A DNA stretch of 64,000 nt from an uncultured Lachnospiraceae bacterium (GTDB lineage Bacteria > Bacillota > Clostridia > Lachnospirales > Lachnospiraceae): NCBI GenBank assembly GCA_910585765.1, contig CAJUES010000003.1:48439-112438 (forward strand). The letters are read 5' to 3'. Below, piece by piece: positions 43,072-52,887 of this stretch. The notes beneath the pieces were generated by a model, which was not told the DNA's origin, ran no database searches, and was given only the letters and a program-made list of their open reading frames with translations. A program made the position numbers and the translations under genes. Each line of letters opens with the position of its first letter. Positions within the stretch are counted from its first letter, which is position 1.

Positions 43072-44180
43072 TATTAGAGTATAATCTGCAGTTTTTTGCC
43101 CAGGAAGGACCGGGCGGAGAGAAGACGGAGGAACCGACAGCCAAGAAAAAGTCGGATACCCGCAAGGATGGTAAGGTTCCCAAGAGCAAAGAGTTGTCAA
43201 GCGGTGTGGAGCTGATCGCGCTCTTTTTGATATTGAAGTTCTGGGTTGGCCGCATGGGGGAGAACTTCATGCAGCTTTTTTACAAGATCTACGAGAAGAT
43301 CCCGGCGTACACAACGTATTGGAACGGGCGTATCGTGCGGGAGGACTACAAGGTGCTGATCAACGGTGTGTATCTGGAGCTCCTGATACAGCTGCTTCCG
43401 TTTTTCATCGTCGGTATCGTCATTGCAGTCGGTATCAACATGCTGCAGTTCAGGTTCCAGGTCTCAACAAAACCTCTGAAACCCAAGTTCAGCAAACTCA
43501 ATCCGATATCCGGCGCGAAGAGGCTGTTCTCGAAGGAGAAGATCGTTGAGCTGTTGAAGTCGATCGCAAAGATCATCCTGATCATGGCGATCGTGTACTC
43601 GACCGTGAAAGATGACTGGGTGTATCTGGTCCAGTTCTACGGCATGCCGCTCAACCAGGCGATCGAGCTGATCGGCAGCGTGGTGATCAATATGGGGCTC
43701 AAGATCTCCCTCGTATTCATGATCGTGGCGTTTGCGGATCTGTTCTACCAGCGCCGCAAGTTCAACAATGACATCAAGATGACAAAGCAGGAAGTCAAGG
43801 ATGAGTACAAGAACGCAGAGGGAGATCCGCAGATCAAGGGAAAGATCCGCGCCAAGATGCGCGAGGCGTCGCAGCGCCGCATGATGCAGGATGTGCCGAA
43901 GGCAGACGTGGTCATCACGAACCCGACGCACTATGCGGTGGCGATCCGCTACGATGCCGCGACCGGAACGGCGCCCGTGGTGCTCGCCAAGGGTGCGGAT
44001 TATGTCGCACAGAAGATCAAGGAGATCGCGCGGGAGAGCAAGGTGGAGATCGTGGAGAACAAGCCGCTCGCCCGTATGCTGTATGCCAATGTGGATATCG
44101 GTCAGGAAGTGCCGCCGGAGCTCTACCAGGCGGTGGCGGAAGTGCTGGCGATGGTATACAAAATGCAGGGAAAAATATAG
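43068..44180 (+). CDS. flhB: FlhB, export substrate-specificity switch protein
   Basis: 370 residues from a GTG that overlaps the fliR stop (GTGA), with GGAGGG 7 nt upstream. The cytoplasmic N-terminus has EKTEEPTAKKKSDTRKDGKV, followed by four membrane segments and a cytoplasmic C-domain with the self-cleavage motif N-P-T-H at 285-288 (VVITNPTHYAVAIRY). Cleavage and FliK contact switch export from hook to filament proteins. It closes the second motility block. Confidence 0.97.
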   Translation: MILEYNLQFFAQEGPGGEKTEEPTAKKKSDTRKDGKVPKSKELSSGVELIALFLILKFWVGRMGENFMQLFYKIYEKIPAYTTYWNGRIVREDYKVLINGVYLELLIQLLPFFIVGIVIAVGINMLQFRFQVSTKPLKPKFSKLNPISGAKRLFSKEKIVELLKSIAKIILIMAIVYSTVKDDWVYLVQFYGMPLNQAIELIGSVVINMGLKISLVFMIVAFADLFYQRRKFNNDIKMTKQEVKDEYKNAEGDPQIKGKIRAKMREASQRRMMQDVPKADVVITNPTHYAVAIRYDAATGTAPVVLAKGADYVAQKIKEIARESKVEIVENKPLARMLYANVDIGQEVPPELYQAVAEVLAMVYKMQGKI

Positions 44181-44199
44181 TGGGAATTGATGGGAAAAG

Positions 44200-44249
44200 G
44201 TTGACATAATGTGTCAAAAAACGTGTGGGCTGAGGCGCATTATGTCAAC
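44200..44249 (+). repeat. Long inverted repeat after flhB
   Basis: GTTGACATAATGTG (44200-44213) and CGCATTATGTCAAC (44236-44249) pair over 14 bp with one wobble, followed by A5. It reads as a stable hairpin without a T-tract on the plus strand. Confidence 0.65.
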
Positions 44250-44256
44250 AAAAAGG

Positions 44257-44322
44257 ACTCTGTGAGCAGCGGAATGACCGAAAAAATCGGGCATACCTAG
44301 TAAAAAAGCACAGAGTTTTTTG
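44257..44322 (+). terminator. Terminator-like structure with an unusually large internal loop
   Basis: ACTCTGTG (44257-44264) pairs with CACAGAGT (44309-44316), followed by T6. The 44-nt interior holds a second hairpin CCGA/TCGG. Ends the flhB transcript, or may be a regulated structure. Confidence 0.55.
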
Positions 44323-44381
44323 TTTCTATTTGTGTAAGTATTATAAATAATTAAAAAAATCGAAAAACTTACAAATTATTA

Positions 44382-44410
44382 TATACAAATTATGTTAATT
44401 GTGCGATAAT
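44382..44410 (+). promoter_or_regulatory. Candidate flhA promoter
   Basis: TATACA, 17 bp, GATAAT, 71 nt before the flhA start. The -35 is weak (4 of 6). Confidence 0.4.
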
Positions 44411-44480
44411 ATGAGATGAAGAAAAAGAACATCAAACAATAGAGGATTACTTATTTAGGAGTTAAGGGGGAGTCAGAGAC

Positions 44481-46520
44481 ATGAAGATGAAGAAAGCGGA
44501 TATAGGCGTAGCACTCTATGTACTTGGCGCTATGATCATGTTGATCGTGCCGATCAGTGATACTTTGCTGGATGTGCTGCTCGCGATCAATATTTCGCTT
44601 GCTTTTACGATCCTGTTCACAACAATGTTTGCAAAAGAGGTGCTGGATTTGTCCTTTTATCCGACCATTTTGCTGTTCACCACAATCTTTCGAATCGCTC
44701 TGAACGTATCGTCGACCCGTCTGATCCTGTCTACAGGAAATCCGGGAAACGTCGTGGCGACTTTCGGTAATTTCGTGGGCGGCGGTGATCTTGTCATCGG
44801 TATCGTGGTATTTATCATCCTGATCATCGTTCAGTTTGTTGTCATCAACAAAGGTTCTGAGCGTGTTGCAGAGGTTACAGCGAGATTTACGCTGGATGCC
44901 ATGCCCGGTAAGCAGATGGCGATCGACGCGGATCTGAACACAGGTGCGATCACGGATGCGGAGGCAAAGGTTCAGCGTGAGAAGCTCCAGCAGGAAGCAA
45001 GCTTTTTCGGATCCATGGACGGTGCTGTAAAATATGTAAAGGGAGATGCGACGGCTGGTCTGATCATCACCTTTGTCAATATCATCGGCGGTATCATCAT
45101 GGGTGTGCTGCGGCAGGGCATGGATATCGGTGCTGCCGCGGATAAATATACGATCCTCACGATAGGTGACGGTCTGGTGAGCCAGATTCCTTCACTTCTT
45201 ATTTCGTTGTCGACAGGTATTCTTGTGACGAAAGGTTCCAAGGAGGCAGACTTCGGTACTGTGCTCGTGAACCAGCTTTTCGGAATACCCAAAGTATTAT
45301 ATATGGTAGGTGCGGTGCTTGCGTTTCTGGGGATCGTGACACCGCTGAATCCGCTGATCTTCGTGATCCTGGGTGTGATCTTCATCGTGTGCGGCCGCAT
45401 GATCGCTTCCACGATCGAGACGGCGAGCATCGAGGCGGAGACAGACACGGAGGAGGACACGGCAGACGAGATCCGCAGACCGGAAAATGTCAATTCGCTT
45501 CTGCAGGTCGATCCGATCGAGTTGGAGTTTGGTTACGGTATCATACCGCTGGCTGATGTCAACCAGGGCGGCGATCTGCTGGATCGTGTCGTCATGATCC
45601 GCAGGCAGATCGCGATCGAGCTTGGTACGGTGGTGCCGATCATCCGTCTGCGCGACGATATCCAGCTGAACCCGAACCAGTATATCATCAAGATCAAGGG
45701 GATCCAGGTGAGTGAGGGCGAGATCCTGTTTGACCACTATATGGCGATGAATCCTGGATTTGTGGAGGAGGAGATCTCGGGTATCCCGACCTTTGAGCCC
45801 TCGTTCCATCTGCCGGCGATATGGATCACGGAAAACCAGAGGGAGCGCGCGGAGAGCGTGGGCTACACTGTGGTGGATCCGCCGTCGATTATTGCGACCC
45901 ATCTGACAGAGATCATCAGACAGTATCTCGCGGATCTGCTCACGAGACAGGATGTACAGAACCTTGTCAACAATGTCAGGGAGACCAATCCTTCCCTGGT
46001 GGAGGAGCTTGTGCCGAAGCTGCTGGGACTTGGCGATATCCAGAAGGTATTGCAGAATCTCCTGAAGGAAGGCATCTCTGTCCGCGACCTTGTCACGATC
46101 TTTGAGACGCTTGCCGACCACGCAGCGTCCACGAGGGACACCGACATCCTGACGGAGTATGTGCGGCAGAGTTTGAAGCGCGCTATATCCAGCAAGTATT
46201 TTCCGATGAATGAGACGACAAGTGTGGTCACACTGGATCCGGGACTGGAGCAGGAGATCATGGGAAGCGTGAAGCAGACAGAGCAGGGAGCGTATCTGAC
46301 GCTCGATCCCGAGAAAACAAAGACGATCATGGCATCTGTGGAATCCGAGGTTGGCAAGCTTGAGAAGCTTGGCAAGAACCCGATCGTGATCACCTCGCCG
46401 ATCGTCAGGATGTATTTTAAGAGACTGACAGAGGATTACTATAAGGATCTGGTAGTGGTATCTTACAATGAAATCGATTCAAATGTAGAATTACAATCAG
46501 TGGGAATGGTGACAGCATGA
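44481..46520 (+). CDS. flhA: FlhA, flagellar export gate protein
   Basis: 679 residues. The N-terminal half has about eight membrane segments and the FHIPEP-family conserved region (SFYPTILLFTTIFRIALNVS, STRLILS, RFTLDAMPGKQMAIDADLN followed by T-G-A-I). The cytoplasmic C-half binds chaperone-substrate complexes (VIRPT-equivalent region through PIVRMYFKR). FlhA drives export with the proton motive force. AGGAG and GGGGGAG lie upstream. The stop overlaps flhF (ATGA). Confidence 0.98.
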   Translation: MKMKKADIGVALYVLGAMIMLIVPISDTLLDVLLAINISLAFTILFTTMFAKEVLDLSFYPTILLFTTIFRIALNVSSTRLILSTGNPGNVVATFGNFVGGGDLVIGIVVFIILIIVQFVVINKGSERVAEVTARFTLDAMPGKQMAIDADLNTGAITDAEAKVQREKLQQEASFFGSMDGAVKYVKGDATAGLIITFVNIIGGIIMGVLRQGMDIGAAADKYTILTIGDGLVSQIPSLLISLSTGILVTKGSKEADFGTVLVNQLFGIPKVLYMVGAVLAFLGIVTPLNPLIFVILGVIFIVCGRMIASTIETASIEAETDTEEDTADEIRRPENVNSLLQVDPIELEFGYGIIPLADVNQGGDLLDRVVMIRRQIAIELGTVVPIIRLRDDIQLNPNQYIIKIKGIQVSEGEILFDHYMAMNPGFVEEEISGIPTFEPSFHLPAIWITENQRERAESVGYTVVDPPSIIATHLTEIIRQYLADLLTRQDVQNLVNNVRETNPSLVEELVPKLLGLGDIQKVLQNLLKEGISVRDLVTIFETLADHAASTRDTDILTEYVRQSLKRAISSKYFPMNETTSVVTLDPGLEQEIMGSVKQTEQGAYLTLDPEKTKTIMASVESEVGKLEKLGKNPIVITSPIVRMYFKRLTEDYYKDLVVVSYNEIDSNVELQSVGMVTA

Positions 46521-47920
46521 TAATAAAGAAATTTCAGGGAAAAACAAAGGAAGAGGCACTCGAGAGTGCGAGGAAGGAGCTTGGCGAGGGCATCGTCGAG
46601 ATGAATGTCAAGGCGATCAAGGCAAAAGGCATCATGAGCTTTTTTAAAGGGACAAGATTTGAGGTGACTGTCGCGAAGGAAGAGGAAAATGAAAAATACA
46701 GTGCGGCAGCGCCGAGTGAGATCCAGAAGGACGGTGTGGCAGTCAGCCTGAGCCAGAGCGCGGCAGGAAACAGCGGTGCGGGAAAGATCATCCCGATGAA
46801 GCAGCCGGAGAAAAAGGAAGCGGCTGCGGAGGGAGCGAAGGCATCCGGCGACGCTTTTGCGATGGGGCAGGCGGTTGCGGATGCGCTCGCTGCATTCCCG
46901 GCGCAAAAGCCGGATCCGGCGAGGGCGGAAGGAGAGAAATCCCGCGGGAAGGGCGAGGTGAAGGCAAATGAGCCGACCAAGGACAATCTCAGGGGAAACG
47001 GTCTGGAGGAGAAGCTTGACAACCTCCAGAACCTGATCGAGAAGCAGCTCTCCCAGCAGGAGAACAAGCCGCAGGCGGAAGAGACAAAGAGCGCGGAGGG
47101 CGTGAAGAAGGAAGGGAGTACGGAGCGTGTCAACTTCCTGAAACTCCTGTACAATAAAATGACGGACAATGAGATCAATGAGAAGTATGCGAGGGAGATC
47201 ATCGAGGAGATCGACAAGAACTGCAAGGCGGACGTCACGATGGATTTCATGCTCTCGGAGATCTACCAGAGAATGATATTGAAGCTCGGGAAGCCCTATG
47301 TCATGGAGGAGGATGAAAAGGCGCCGAAGGTTGTCTTTTTCGTCGGACCGACTGGCGTGGGCAAGACGACGACGATCGCAAAGATCGCGTCCTCCTTCCG
47401 GGTAGAGCACAAGAAGAAAGTCGCGCTGCTCACGGCGGACACCTACAGGATCGCGGCGGCGGAGCAGCTCAGGACCTATGCGAATATCCTGGAAGTGCCG
47501 TTCAGGGTTGTGTACACGGCAAAGGAGATCACGGATGCCGTGGAGGATTTTAAGGAATACGATTACATACTGGTGGATACGACAGGGCATTCACCAAACA
47601 ACGAAGCGCAGTGTGAGAGCATGAGCGACCTGATCCACTCTGTGGATGCCAATGCCTCCAAGGAGGTATTCCTTGTGCTGTCCGCTTCGACAAAGTACAG
47701 GGACTTGATGAGAACTGCTGATATTTACAAAGAGATTACGGATTATAAGCTGATCTTTACGAAGCTTGATGAGACGACTACATTGGGAGATATTTATAAT
47801 CTTAAACTATACACAGGGGCGACGCTTTCCTATGTGACGTGTGGTCAGAATGTACCTGATGACATTGAGTATTTCAATCCGCAGTCGACGGTGAAGCAAT
47901 TGCTTGGAGGAAGGCGCTGA
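46517..47920 (+). CDS. flhF: FlhF, SRP-like GTPase controlling flagellar placement
   Basis: 467 residues. The N-terminal basic B-domain starts with IIKKFQGKTKEEALESARKE; a low-complexity Ala/Glu/Lys stretch lies at about 55-200. The NG GTPase domain has G1 VFFVGPTGVGKTTTIAKIAS, TADTYRIAAAEQLRTYA, G3 D-T-T-G-H-S (usually D-T-A-G-R) and G4-like T-K-L-D-E-T-T. It overlaps flhA by 4 nt and is paired with flhG, as in most flagellated bacteria. Confidence 0.96.
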   Translation: MIIKKFQGKTKEEALESARKELGEGIVEMNVKAIKAKGIMSFFKGTRFEVTVAKEEENEKYSAAAPSEIQKDGVAVSLSQSAAGNSGAGKIIPMKQPEKKEAAAEGAKASGDAFAMGQAVADALAAFPAQKPDPARAEGEKSRGKGEVKANEPTKDNLRGNGLEEKLDNLQNLIEKQLSQQENKPQAEETKSAEGVKKEGSTERVNFLKLLYNKMTDNEINEKYAREIIEEIDKNCKADVTMDFMLSEIYQRMILKLGKPYVMEEDEKAPKVVFFVGPTGVGKTTTIAKIASSFRVEHKKKVALLTADTYRIAAAEQLRTYANILEVPFRVVYTAKEITDAVEDFKEYDYILVDTTGHSPNNEAQCESMSDLIHSVDANASKEVFLVLSASTKYRDLMRTADIYKEITDYKLIFTKLDETTTLGDIYNLKLYTGATLSYVTCGQNVPDDIEYFNPQSTVKQLLGGRR

Positions 47921-47934
47921 TAGGAGGGTAACAT

Positions 47935-48822
47935 ATGGTGGATCAGGCTGAGCAGTTAAGAAATGTGATAAAATTGAATCCAATGCCAAGACCGCTCTCC
48001 AGAGTGATAACGGTGACAAGCGGAAAAGGTGGCGTGGGAAAGTCCAACACGTCCATCAATCTTGCGTGTCAGTTCAAAAAAATGGGAAAGAGAGTCATTA
48101 TACTGGATGCAGATTTTGGGCTTGCCAATATAGAGATCATGTTTGGGACGGTTCCCAAACACAACCTGTGTGATCTGATTTATCAGGGGAAGAATATCAC
48201 GGATATCATAACATGGGGACCCATGGACATCGGTTTCATTTCAGGAGGGTCAGGGATCGCGGGTCTGTCAAATTTGAGCAGGGACTATCTAAATTATATC
48301 ATACAAAATCTTGCAAAACTCGATGCGATTGCCGATATTATAATTATAGATACAGGTGCGGGGATCTCGGACGCGGTTTTGGATTTTCTCGTCGCAAGCG
48401 GTGAGATCCTGGTCGTGGCGACGCCGGAGCCCACATCGATCACGGACTCGTATTCGCTGTTGAAGGCATTGAACCGTCATCCTCGTTTTTCCAGGGAGGA
48501 TTCGAAGATCATGGTGATCGCCAACAAGGTGTCGGGCGTGGCGGAGGGTGAGGTCATGTACAATAAGCTCGAGACAGTGGTGAGCCGCTATCTGAAGCTT
48601 CCGGTGTCATATCTTGGTTCCATACCGCAGGACTGTCGCCTTGAGGAGGCGGTGATGCAGCAGACACCTGTGAGTATGCAGAGCCCGAATGCAAAATCTT
48701 CCATCGCGTTCGAGCGGATGTCATATGTACTGATGGACAAAGAGTATGACAAGTCATTGGTAAAGCGCGGGATGGCAGCTTTTTTCTCGCATATTGTGGC
48801 GGGCAATAAAAAAATGGGGTGA
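47935..48822 (+). CDS. flhG: FlhG/YlxH, MinD-like ATPase
   Basis: 295 residues. The deviant Walker A motif TVTSGKGGVGKSNTSINLA lies at about 21-39; switch I D-A-D-F-G-L-A-N-I-E and Walker B IIIIDTGAGIS follow. An N-terminal stretch (NVIKLNPM) precedes the ATPase, like the DQAxxLR-type activating helix (D-Q-A-E-Q-L-R is present at 3-9) that stimulates FlhF GTPase. It limits flagellar number and patterning. GGAGGG lies upstream. Confidence 0.96.
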   Translation: MVDQAEQLRNVIKLNPMPRPLSRVITVTSGKGGVGKSNTSINLACQFKKMGKRVIILDADFGLANIEIMFGTVPKHNLCDLIYQGKNITDIITWGPMDIGFISGGSGIAGLSNLSRDYLNYIIQNLAKLDAIADIIIIDTGAGISDAVLDFLVASGEILVVATPEPTSITDSYSLLKALNRHPRFSREDSKIMVIANKVSGVAEGEVMYNKLETVVSRYLKLPVSYLGSIPQDCRLEEAVMQQTPVSMQSPNAKSSIAFERMSYVLMDKEYDKSLVKRGMAAFFSHIVAGNKKMG

Positions 48823-48841
48823 ATAAAATCGGGGGGAGTCT

Positions 48842-49567
48842 ATGATAGAGAAATTTATATCACCAGGTGACAAGCTGGAGCTGAAATCGACAGTCAGCGT
48901 GGTGCTTCCTGACGGTACAGAAGGGGTGAAGACTTACAGGACTTCGGTGTACGATATCCTGGACGACGGGAGACTCGCACTGGTGATGCCCATGGAGAAG
49001 GCAAAGCTGGTGCTGCTTCCCGTCGACGGGGAGTATGATGTGTGCTTTTTTTCACATGGCGGGGTGTACCGCGCGGGTGTCAGGATCGTAGGCAGACAGA
49101 AAATAAGCGGTGTTTATGTCATGATCGCCGAGATGATCAGCAATCTTCACAAATACCAGCGGAGGGAATATTATAGATTTAACTGTGTCATTGACATGCG
49201 TGCGCGGGAGATGACCAGACAGGAGGCAGATGCTTTTTCCAAAGGGCATACGTGCCTGATATCAGAGAATGACATGACACGGGGAGTGATCGTGGATATA
49301 AGCGGCGGGGGGGCGCGGTTTGTGTCCAGACAGAAATTCAATGAGGACAGTCTTATACTGATGAGTTTCAATCTGCCGATCATGGAGAGTGACAGACCGT
49401 TTTTGCTGGCAGCGAAAGTAATTTATTCAGGCGGGATCGAGAACCGGGAAAACGAGTATGAGAATCGCGTGAAGTTTGAGTTTATAGATACCGCGGCAAG
49501 GGAAGAGATCATCAAGTATATTTTTGATGAGGAAAGAAAAATCAGAAAAAATGGGAAGGGTCGTTGA
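48842..49567 (+). CDS. YcgR/YpfA-like PilZ domain protein (c-di-GMP receptor)
   Basis: 241 residues. The N-terminal YcgR-type flagellar brake domain (about 1-100, GDKLELKSTVSV) precedes a PilZ domain carrying the two c-di-GMP signatures: R-R-E-Y-Y-R at 107-112 and D-I-S-G-G-G at 152-157. Such proteins slow the motor when c-di-GMP is high, acting on MotA or the C ring. The operon position fits. It overlaps the following gene's TTG codon but probably not its true start. Confidence 0.93.
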   Translation: MIEKFISPGDKLELKSTVSVVLPDGTEGVKTYRTSVYDILDDGRLALVMPMEKAKLVLLPVDGEYDVCFFSHGGVYRAGVRIVGRQKISGVYVMIAEMISNLHKYQRREYYRFNCVIDMRAREMTRQEADAFSKGHTCLISENDMTRGVIVDISGGGARFVSRQKFNEDSLILMSFNLPIMESDRPFLLAAKVIYSGGIENRENEYENRVKFEFIDTAAREEIIKYIFDEERKIRKNGKGR

Positions 49568-49572
49568 GTAGT

Positions 49573-50682
49573 ATGATAATGAACACAAATGCTCCAAAAA
49601 ATAAGAAAAAAATTCTTGTGGTTGATGATTCTGCACTTATGAGAAGAGTGATGTGTGATATAATCAATTCAGATGAACGGTTCCAGGTAGTGGAGCAGGC
49701 TTTTGATGGTCTGGCAGCGTATGAGCTTCTGAAAAAGAATCAGTATGACGGTGTCGTTCTTGATGTCAACATGCCGAAGATGAACGGGATCCAGTTTCTG
49801 CGCGCCCTGCAGAAGGATAAGATCCGCGCTCGTATCATGATGGCGAGCACGGACACGAGAGATGGCGCGCAGGTCACGATGGAAGCGCTGGATCTTGGCG
49901 CGATCGATTTCATAGAGAAGCCGGTCAATATCGTGTATCTGAAAAGCAGCGGATTCAAGGACAAATTTCTGGACACACTCCAGGCGGTTGTCTCCAGCCG
50001 CCAGACCAATATCTCCGCATTGCCTGTGCTGACGAGGGAGAAGCAGGATGAGAATACCCAGCAGCTTGTGAATATTGTCAGGAAGAGCAAGCCGGTAGTG
50101 GTCGGACAGAAGATTGTCGCGCTCGCCTGCTCGACAGGGGGGCCAAAGGCGCTCCAGAGCGTTGTGCCGAGACTTCCGGCGGAACTTGCAGCACCTGTAT
50201 TGATCGTCCAGCATATGCCGAAAGGATTTACGCAGTCCCTCGCGGAACGGCTTGACTCCATGAGCAAGATCAGGGTCAAGGAGGCGGCGGAGGGGGATGT
50301 GCTTGAGAACGGCGTGGTGTATATCGCCATGGGCGGCATGCATATGAACGTGGCAAACAAGGGCGGAAGGCCGACGATCACTTATACAGATGAACCTCCG
50401 AGGGAAGGCGTAAAGCCGTGTGCAAATTATATGTATGAATCCTTAAAATCAAGCAATTATGCGCAGATCGTCTGTGTCGTACTGACTGGTATGGGAGCGG
50501 ATGGCACCAAGGGAATCGTGAATTTGGAAACTACAAAAAAAATACACGTTATCGCACAGGATGAGGCATCCTCGACGGTGTATGGCATGCCCAAGGCGAT
50601 CGCTGCGACAGGACTGGTAAACCAAGTGGTCTCACTTGATAACGTGGCCCAGGAAATTATAATGAATGTGGGGGTCAGGTAG
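49573..50682 (+). CDS. cheB: CheB, receptor methylesterase response regulator
   Basis: 369 residues from the ATG at 49573 (GGAAGGG 12 nt upstream); another ATG two codons on is possible. The receiver domain has Asp18-Asp19, phospho-acceptor Asp64 in V-V-L-D-V-N-M-P and Lys in EKPV. The methylesterase domain has Ser187 in ACSTGGPKAL, His214 in VQHMPKGFT and the catalytic Asp in LTGMGADGTKG. It removes methyl groups (and deamidates) on chemoreceptors; CheD and CheC follow, but no cheR or receptor gene is in the window. Confidence 0.97.
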   Translation: MIMNTNAPKNKKKILVVDDSALMRRVMCDIINSDERFQVVEQAFDGLAAYELLKKNQYDGVVLDVNMPKMNGIQFLRALQKDKIRARIMMASTDTRDGAQVTMEALDLGAIDFIEKPVNIVYLKSSGFKDKFLDTLQAVVSSRQTNISALPVLTREKQDENTQQLVNIVRKSKPVVVGQKIVALACSTGGPKALQSVVPRLPAELAAPVLIVQHMPKGFTQSLAERLDSMSKIRVKEAAEGDVLENGVVYIAMGGMHMNVANKGGRPTITYTDEPPREGVKPCANYMYESLKSSNYAQIVCVVLTGMGADGTKGIVNLETTKKIHVIAQDEASSTVYGMPKAIAATGLVNQVVSLDNVAQEIIMNVGVR

Positions 50683-50683
50683 A

Positions 50684-52855
50684 ATGGATACAAGTCAATA
50701 TCTCGATATTTTCCTTGATGAATCAAAGGAGCATTTGCAGAATCTGAGCGATCAGATCATGGATCTGGAGCAGAATCCTGAAAATATGGATACGATCAAT
50801 GAAATTTTCAGGGCTGCCCACTCCCTGAAGGGTATGGCGGGCACTATGGGATATAAGCGGATGCAGACGCTTACCCATGATATGGAGAACGTATTTTCGG
50901 AGGTCAGGAACGGTACTTTCAAGGTACAGCCCGGGATGATCGATATTCTGTTCAAGAGCCTGGACGCGCTGGAGGAGTATGTCAACAATATCCAGCAGAC
51001 AACAGAGGAAGGGACAAATGACAATCAGGATCTGATCGATGCACTCAACAGCATCTTGAAAAATAACGGTGAAGTTGTGGCGGGTGGCAGTGCACCGGCT
51101 GCGGCACCTGCCGCGGGCGCAGCCCCGTCTGCGCCTGCGGAGAAACCGGCATCCGGCGACAAGGGCACCAAGACAGAGAGATGGCAGGGGATCAAGGTCT
51201 CGGACACGGAGAAGATGCTCATAGACAAGGCGCACAATGAAGGGCTCAAAGTGTACGGCGTGACTGTCTATGTCGAGGAGGCATGTGTATTAAAGGCTGC
51301 GAGGGCATTTCTGGTGTTCAAGGCACTCGAGAAGCTGGGTGAGATCATTGTGTCGGCACCGACGGCGCAGGATATCGAGGATGAGAAGTTCGAGCTGACA
51401 TTCAGTCTGATCTTTATCTCAGGGAGCACTGCCGGCGAGATCAAGGAAGCTGTCAAGAGCGTGTCCGAGATCGAGGAGGCTTTCTGTGCGGAGTACACGG
51501 ACACCGCGTCTGCGAAGCCTGCCGAGCCTGAGAAACCGGCGGAGCCAAAGCCCGCCGAGGAGGGAAAAACTGCTGTGGCAGCACCTGCACCCAAGGCGCC
51601 GGTACCGACGGCAGCGCCTGCACCCGCAGCAAAGACCGCAGCGGCATCGGCGTCCTCGTCATCGAATAAGCCGGCTGCGAAACCTGTAGTGAACAGGACG
51701 GTCAGGGTTGATATCGAGAAACTTGACAATCTGATGAACCTGGTCAGCGAGCTGATCATCGCCAAGAATTCGCTGATCTCGGCAACGGCAGCCGATGAGA
51801 ACAAGGGAGACAACGGTTCTGTCAACGAGCAGATCGAGTATCTCGAGAGCGTGACGACAAACCTGCACGAATCGGTTATGAAAGTGCGAATGGTGCCCAT
51901 CGAGAGCGTCGTTGCCAAGTTCCCGCGCATGATCCGGGATCTGTCCAAGAAGCTTGGCAAGAAGATGGAACTCTACATGACGGGTGAGGATACGGAGCTT
52001 GACCGCACTGTGGTGGACGAGATCGGTGATCCGCTGATGCATATGCTCAGAAATTCCGCAGACCATGGTCTGGAGCCCAACGACGTGCGTGTCGCGAACG
52101 GTAAGCCGGAGGTTGGCTCCATATTCCTCGACGCGTATCAGGATGGGAACAACGTTGTGATCGAGGTGCGTGATGACGGCGGCGGGATCAATGTGGAAGC
52201 GGTCAGGAATAAGGCGATCGAGCGCGGTACGGTGACACCGGAGCAGGCTGAGACAATGACGGAGAAGGAGGTCATCGATCTTCTGTTCCTGCCAAGTTTC
52301 TCCACGGCAAAGAAAGTGTCGGATGTGTCGGGACGTGGCGTGGGACTTGACGTGGTGAAGTCAAAGATCGAGTCACTGAGCGGTGAGGTCGAGGTGAAGA
52401 ACCGTTTTGGAGAGGGCTCTTCATGGATTATCAGACTGCCGCTGACACTTGCGATCATCCAGGCACTCATGGTGGTTATCGGCGATGAGAAGTATGCGAT
52501 CGCGCTGGGGTCGATCCAGACGATCGAGGATGTCCTGCCGGAAGACATTAAACTGGTACAGGCAAAAGAAGTAATCCATATTCGCGGTACAGTCATTCCC
52601 ATTATCAGGATGGATAAGGTTCTCGAGATTCCTTCAAAAGGGGATGAAGACAATAAGAATAAGAATCTCACGGTCATTATCGTAAAGAAGGGCGACAAGC
52701 AGGCAGGTTTGGTAGTGGACGAGCTGATCGGGCAGCAGGAAGTAGTTATCAAGTCCATGGGCAAGTACATCAAAGTGCCGAAGATGATCAGCGGCGCTAC
52801 AATCTTAGGAAACGGTGAAGTGGCACTGATTCTTGATACCAATGCGTTGATTTAA
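50684..52855 (+). CDS. cheA: CheA, chemotaxis histidine kinase
   Basis: 723 residues; the ATG at 50684 starts 1 nt after the cheB stop. HPt domain with His46 in F-R-A-A-H-S-L-K-G-M-A-G. The P2 CheY/CheB-binding domain lies at about 170-285, with Pro/Ala-rich linkers on both sides (about 130-165 and 285-340). Dimerisation helices VDIEKLDNLMNLVSELIIAK, ATPase N box (MLRNSADHGLEPNDVR), G boxes (RDDGGGI, GRGVGLDVVKSKIE) and a CheW-like C-domain complete it. All catalytic motifs are intact. Confidence 0.98.
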   Translation: MDTSQYLDIFLDESKEHLQNLSDQIMDLEQNPENMDTINEIFRAAHSLKGMAGTMGYKRMQTLTHDMENVFSEVRNGTFKVQPGMIDILFKSLDALEEYVNNIQQTTEEGTNDNQDLIDALNSILKNNGEVVAGGSAPAAAPAAGAAPSAPAEKPASGDKGTKTERWQGIKVSDTEKMLIDKAHNEGLKVYGVTVYVEEACVLKAARAFLVFKALEKLGEIIVSAPTAQDIEDEKFELTFSLIFISGSTAGEIKEAVKSVSEIEEAFCAEYTDTASAKPAEPEKPAEPKPAEEGKTAVAAPAPKAPVPTAAPAPAAKTAAASASSSSNKPAAKPVVNRTVRVDIEKLDNLMNLVSELIIAKNSLISATAADENKGDNGSVNEQIEYLESVTTNLHESVMKVRMVPIESVVAKFPRMIRDLSKKLGKKMELYMTGEDTELDRTVVDEIGDPLMHMLRNSADHGLEPNDVRVANGKPEVGSIFLDAYQDGNNVVIEVRDDGGGINVEAVRNKAIERGTVTPEQAETMTEKEVIDLLFLPSFSTAKKVSDVSGRGVGLDVVKSKIESLSGEVEVKNRFGEGSSWIIRLPLTLAIIQALMVVIGDEKYAIALGSIQTIEDVLPEDIKLVQAKEVIHIRGTVIPIIRMDKVLEIPSKGDEDNKNKNLTVIIVKKGDKQAGLVVDELIGQQEVVIKSMGKYIKVPKMISGATILGNGEVALILDTNALI

Positions 52856-52887
52856 TCCGATTGATAATGAAAGGCGGGGCATAGAAT

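Noticed and set aside
49564..49572. TTG at 49564 as the cheB start
   Set aside because: Only 3 nt from GGAAGGG and inside the preceding stop codon; the ATG at 49573 is better placed.
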